Assembly: GCF_002078875.1 (NCBI RefSeq)
Contig: NC_034438.1
Coordinates: 70,191,459-70,255,458, forward strand
Reading direction: 5' to 3'
Length of the DNA: 64,000 bases
Source: Numida meleagris
Taxonomy: Eukaryota > Chordata > Aves > Galliformes > Numididae
Shown: positions 53,301-59,300 of the stretch, in pieces
Layout: every line of letters begins with the position of its first letter
How positions within the stretch are numbered: the first letter of the stretch is position 1
Notes under the pieces: generated by a model
Database searches by the model: none
What the model saw: the letters and a program-made list of their open reading frames with translations, nothing else
What the model was told of the DNA's origin: nothing
Position numbers and translations under genes: made by a program

Positions 53301-56300
53301 TTTCCTAAGGAAAAAGCATGCTTTTCCAGGCTAATACAATCAATATCATCTTATTTTCAATGCTTTTGAAAAATAGGTATCTGCAAAATGTGGAAAGCTG
53401 GAATTAAGAAAAACTACTATATGTCAGAACATAATTCAGTTCAGACACCCCTGGAAGAGAGCATGGTAACATTCCTAAAGCTGCAAAATACACTATGTCA
53501 ACACACAGAAGCTAATGAACGGCTCACTCTTGATTCATATTACAGTTTTTATTGTCTAATATCTATGAACGAGTGGAAGAGGTCCAGCATACAATGACCA
53601 TGTCTATTTGATATTCAAGTTGATTGGCTATGACTCCCTGCATGCAGAGGAGCACAGATGTACAGTGGCAGGCAGGTGAACCCCAACAATTTTGTCAGAG
53701 AAGTTAACAGAGAACCCAATCCCTACTCTGATGCAAGGGCATCGGCCCCACAGTCTGAGGAGTGGCACACACCAGGCCGGTCTACAGGAGAAGCTACGTG
53801 GGTCACCTCACCAACTGAGGTCACTGCCTATGGGTGTGGAGATCTTTAATGGGATGCAGGGGAAGAGCACTATGGGACTTAGTGGGCACAAGACTTGTTA
53901 AGAAACACTTAGGGGATGAACCCCTTGAGGGGAAAAGAGGGATCAAAGTGATGTGGGTAGGAATAAGCATGGGAAACCAGAGGGATAAGGAGATAAAAGG
54001 CGCTGGTCACACACGAAGAGGCTGTAGATGGGTGTTCTTCATAGCATGCACCTGGATCAGCACATACTGTCCTGTCTTCTCATTAAATGCTGTTTCTAAC
54101 TTTTGCTAGGTGTTACGCTCTTCTGCATGCATGTGTTCATATGTGTTTTTGAAAACAGCTAATCACAGCCCCCATTCCTCATTCCCCTGTGCTGCTTGTG
54201 GGGAGCAGGGAGGAGAGAGTGGACGGGAGAAAGAGTTAACAGTCTGCCTTTAGCTGTCAAAGCTCTTGCCTGCTATCAGTTGTTAATAAATTTGATTAAT
54301 CTCCAAACACTGAGTGTGTTATGCCTGTGACAGTAACTGATGAGCAATGTTCCATCTCAACCCGTGAGCCCTTTTCCATCGTACTTCTTCCCCCTGCTCC
54401 TCTGAAGAGTCAGAGTGAGACAGTGGTTGTGGTGGAGCTGAGCTGCACATCAGAGTTAAACCAATACAATGCTGAAGGCTTGAAATGAAATGCAGTTAAT
54501 CAGAGTCTGGTCTCATGATAAATTACGATGCACAACCATGCTCTCTTATCTATTAGTCATCAAGAGACTCCAGCTTCAAACAGTGAAATAAAAGCATACT
54601 TGAGATCACTTCCATAACTGAGTTAACTTTTTTTTTTTTAAAATTCAAACAACACTTCCAAATTTAGCATATTACCTCTGAAAGAACATTAAACAAACAA
54701 ACAAAAAGAGAAAGAAGAAGGAAAAACCCTATTTGTTGATTTTGAACTTCTATTTCTACAGCAATAGAGGCAGCTTACATTAGGTAACAAGTACCATGTT
54801 GTTCTGTTTACTGATAAGAATATAGGGACTGAGATGTCTCCTAAATCATGGCTGGTTTCACCATCTGAGAAGTAAGGGTTTGACTAATACCAATCCCAGA
54901 AAATATGAGAATCAATGCATTTACAAAATGCACGGGAAGTTGCCAGCCTGGCTCAATCCTGTTGCAGGGGAATACATTCATTTCTACTACACCGTGCCTG
55001 ATCAAAGCTATAAATTCACCTCATTCGGATCCAGCTGTCTTAAAGGAGGAATGTTTTGAAAAGATATCACGTCTGTCCTTTACATTATTTTCTTGTAGAT
55101 GGATTTTTTAACACCATTCTTTCTTTAGTTGGTTATCATGTTGAGTGGCATGGCTAGTTGGGATTTACGTAGTACGCTCTTTTCAGAAATAATTTAGTGC
55201 TGAAGTATTGAAGAGCAGAAGGGAAATTTAGGAAAGCTAAATTTTGCGATTGATTTGAGGGTAATGAACAGATTGTCACTTCTGATAATCTGCCAGTGGA
55301 AAACAGAGATGAGATGGCAAGACCCCCGGATATGTGCTGGACCTCAAACTGATACCCAGCACTAGAAGAATAGCTATTTCATATTTTTTAACAAAGTAAA
55401 GCAAATTGAGATTAAATGAATGAAAGACTAGAACAGGTGAATATTTACCACTTGCTCTAACTCTACTTACTGGAATCTGTTGAAATTTGGACATCTTTTG
55501 CTGGTCCCTGCGTTGACCCATCAACGTCATCACCTTCATCTGTGAAAAAGAAAGATTTTAAGGGAGGACTCTTTTTTATCTGAACTAGGTGAATAAAAGT
55601 AGTCGCCGCTTAAGGTTTCCACGGAAGATTAACACAAATGAATCCAGTCATTTTCTTCTGGATATTTCAGAATAAAAACCCATACTATACAAAGTGTTAA
55701 AAAACCATGACCCACTGTGCTGTTACGTAACTACAGTGGAAGCATACCTGAAGTCTTTCCACTGTAACTTTAACATGGCAATCAGTGCGTTTCACCCCTT
55801 TCTCCAACTGTGACATTTGCCTATTATCAAATTACATCCAGTAATTCCATAAATAAGATTCAAATTTTGTCAAGTCAGTCCAGGAACTGTAGTAGCAGCT
55901 TTCTAATCAGAAGTATGGATATTATTTAAATAATTTCCATAAATGAAAAAACAGATTTGCACTAGAAGCTACAAGACAACGTCCCATTATAAGAGAGCCT
56001 GTACAATCACACATACAATACTTAGAAAAGATTAGAAGAAAACCTACTAACATTTAAATTTGACTGTATGAAGATAACATCCTGACTACATTATCATTCC
56101 TGATGCTCAGGGTCCACTAAAGGAAACTGGTGCAAATCCAAAAAGTGATATACTTTTCTTCTCTAAGGGAAGCAGCAGTATGCCACAAAAGCCAACCCAA
56201 TGTACTGATGATATCACGGTTTTCATACTCCCACCTGTTGAAATTCTCAGCCAGTATTGACTGCATTACAAGCCAGGCAATAACTTTATAAAAAATAGGC

Positions 56301-59300
56301 CTAGAGGCAGAAGGCAGGAAATTTGGGAGCAAAATAAGGGGAAAAAGCCCTGTAACATGAAAAACAAAAACACTGAAAGCATTAAGATAGAACTTCAGAC
56401 CAACAAAGGGGCTAGGGAAATCAGAATCCTAATGGAGGGAAACTCTTCCAAACAGCAGAATTACAACATGTGAAGAACAGCACTCAGCAGGAGCCCTAAA
56501 CTGGAGACCAAGTAGCCTGCAGAACTTTTGGTTAATGCTTCAGCAGATGGCAATAATAATCAATAGTAATGCTACTGAGTTGGGCGTTTTTTGTGTATTC
56601 TTTTTTTTAATATAGAAGTACTGAAATATTTGCCTTTTTTAAAGTGACATACAGATGAAGTTTCTACCTTCTACAACTTCACTTCAAGCAAAATCAAATT
56701 AAAAAAAAAAAAAGAAATATAAATGAAATAATTCCTGTCTACTCCCTGTCCTTCCATTTTTCTCAGTTTAGATGGAAAAGAGCTGACATCTTTTTTTTTT
56801 TATGATTCTTTCTCAGTCCGTATAGCAGGGAAATCTACACAAACAGCATCCTCAAACTGTTCCAGTGAAGCTCTTTGAAGACTTCTGAAATACAGTAAGA
56901 CAGGAGACTTGTGGGGCAGGCATGGAATGGCATGTACGAAAAACTTCAACCTCAAATGGAATTTAGCATTACATTACACGGCCTTTCTCCTCTTATCCCA
57001 CAGTATGGCACCAGTATGGTATCATGCTCTTTTCTCCTCCTTCATAAAGCCCATCATCTCATACAAGTTTCTTCTGTGTGTTCGTCCCCCTCCCTACTCT
57101 CAAAGCAGAGGCTGTTCCTGTAGCCAAGCAGAGAAAATGCTCTGATTTACCTCCGTTCCTCTGGGCAACAGTTAGGCTAATCACATCAGATCCTACCTAA
57201 CAGTCCCATACCGAAAAGTAATGCGAAGGAGCCAGCACAGATGCATCCAAGTTAAAAAAGACCACTGTTCTTCTCACATCACTTGGTGCAGCATCAGGCT
57301 TGGGATGACAAGGTCTCTGAGGGCATACCAACAACTGACTCACCCATCCACACAGCATTACTGTAGAAGAGCACAAGGGTACCTCCCATTCCCCTCGAGC
57401 CTGTCCCTGACCACCAGCTAACAACGGATCTATACAGCATTCTTTTGATTCGAAGTACTAGGCGTACATTTTAATTAAAGGAATGCAAACAACGTTATTA
57501 CTTCAACAAACTTGAATGTGTTTAATAACATTGGTACGGTTAATGAGTACCCCATGCACTGAAGTCACAATCTTTCTCTTCCAGCACATAAAATAATGAA
57601 GAAGAAACTAGAAGGTGCAGCAGTAACCTTGGATGATCTCCCTCACGCTGCTCTGTATTCATGTTCTATTTAGAAATGATTTACAAATTAAAACAAAAAA
57701 CTTAAGTCTGACACACTAGAAGAGCACACCACTGTTTAAGAGACAAACTTGTTTAATATCACAGACATCATACCAAAACAAGCTGTTTAAAAGGCTTGTG
57801 ATTAACTTTTGTTAATAATAACATAAGCGTTCCTTCATTAAACCTTCTGGGAAACTTGTCAAATACCTAACAACACAGAACTCAAGATTCATAAGGACTT
57901 TCCTAGTATAACCAACCTCATCTGGATTATTTATTTCTGGTATTATGTTGGAAGAATTAAAGACTACATCACTTTCAAGTATGTGCCGTACTTCACCTTC
58001 CTCTGGTGAGGAAGCAAATTCGTTAAAAAGAAAAATAATACACTGAGAAGAATCAGGCCCAGCAACAAACAAACCACATTAGACCCCCCCTGGCCCTGCA
58101 CACTTTTGTAGGTCCCTTCCCTGTATGTACACTACGTAGGATTAGGGTCATGTGCTTCCTGCAGCAGCATCACTGCTGCTATAGCTCCTGCATATGCCAG
58201 CACATGGCTCCTGCTAGCATATGACTGCCTCCAAAGTGCACTGAAAGCAATCCTAGAAAGGAGTTCAAAGCAGAAAGTTCAAGAACAGCCTGTCAGGCTG
58301 AGAAAAGAGCAGCTGCAAACATTTGACTTTTGAGACCTGTGTTTTTCCTACCTTGTATACTGTATTCAAGCGCAAAAAGCAAAGCTTTTCAAAAACAGAA
58401 TCAAAATATTAATCAAAAAATACTTCAGTGGTTCGAAAGAATTGCCTTCATCCTAAGGAGCTGCTAAACAAATGCACACTCTAGATGGCAGCAGAACATT
58501 ACCCTGCTAAATACATGACTTCCCTTCAGCACAGAAGTCCTAGAAGGGCAAACACTTAAAGAGAGGCAAATAAAAAAATTTTCTATCACAAGCTAAATAA
58601 AAATCAAGTATATCAGCAAGTGTTTATCACAACAGTAATCTGCTAAGAAAATTTTTGGAGTTCAGATTTTCACTTGCTGCATGCTTGCTACTGAAAGAGC
58701 AGCTTTCCAATTGCCCTGTAACAGCAAACAGAAGTTTCAGCAGTTTGCACACTATGCATTTACAATCTCTACCCTGTCCCTCAAATCAGCAAAAAGTTAT
58801 AGTACTGCCACAAAACGTCAGCGAAAATCAGCAATCATAGCCTGCAGAGGACTATAACACTAGGTTAAACACACACATCAAGTAGTTGCGTCCAACTTCG
58901 AAAGCTTTTACCTGATTCTGTTTGCAGGTTTTCTGATATTCGAAAACAATGCAGTTTGCTGAAGTTGAGAGAAAATAACCTCACGCATCTTGGAGGAAGA
59001 ATCATGTTCCTTAATCTTCCAAAAGTACATTCCGGTGTGACAACTATGTAGCAAGCAGCATGAGCCTGCAAATAGGAGCATCAGTTGAACATTTTTTGAA
59101 AGACCAAGAAAGCTAGTATGTATATAACAAAATATGTTCTGCAACAGCAAAAATTCAGCTAGGATGTTTATAGACCTTTTGTAAATCACTTTCTTGACAT
59201 CAGTCATTTTCATTTTTTCACACTAGATTTTAATTTGCTCCATTAAGCTGTCAAACAAAGAACGATGGGAAGTTTTAACAAGTGAAGAAACTACAAGTAT

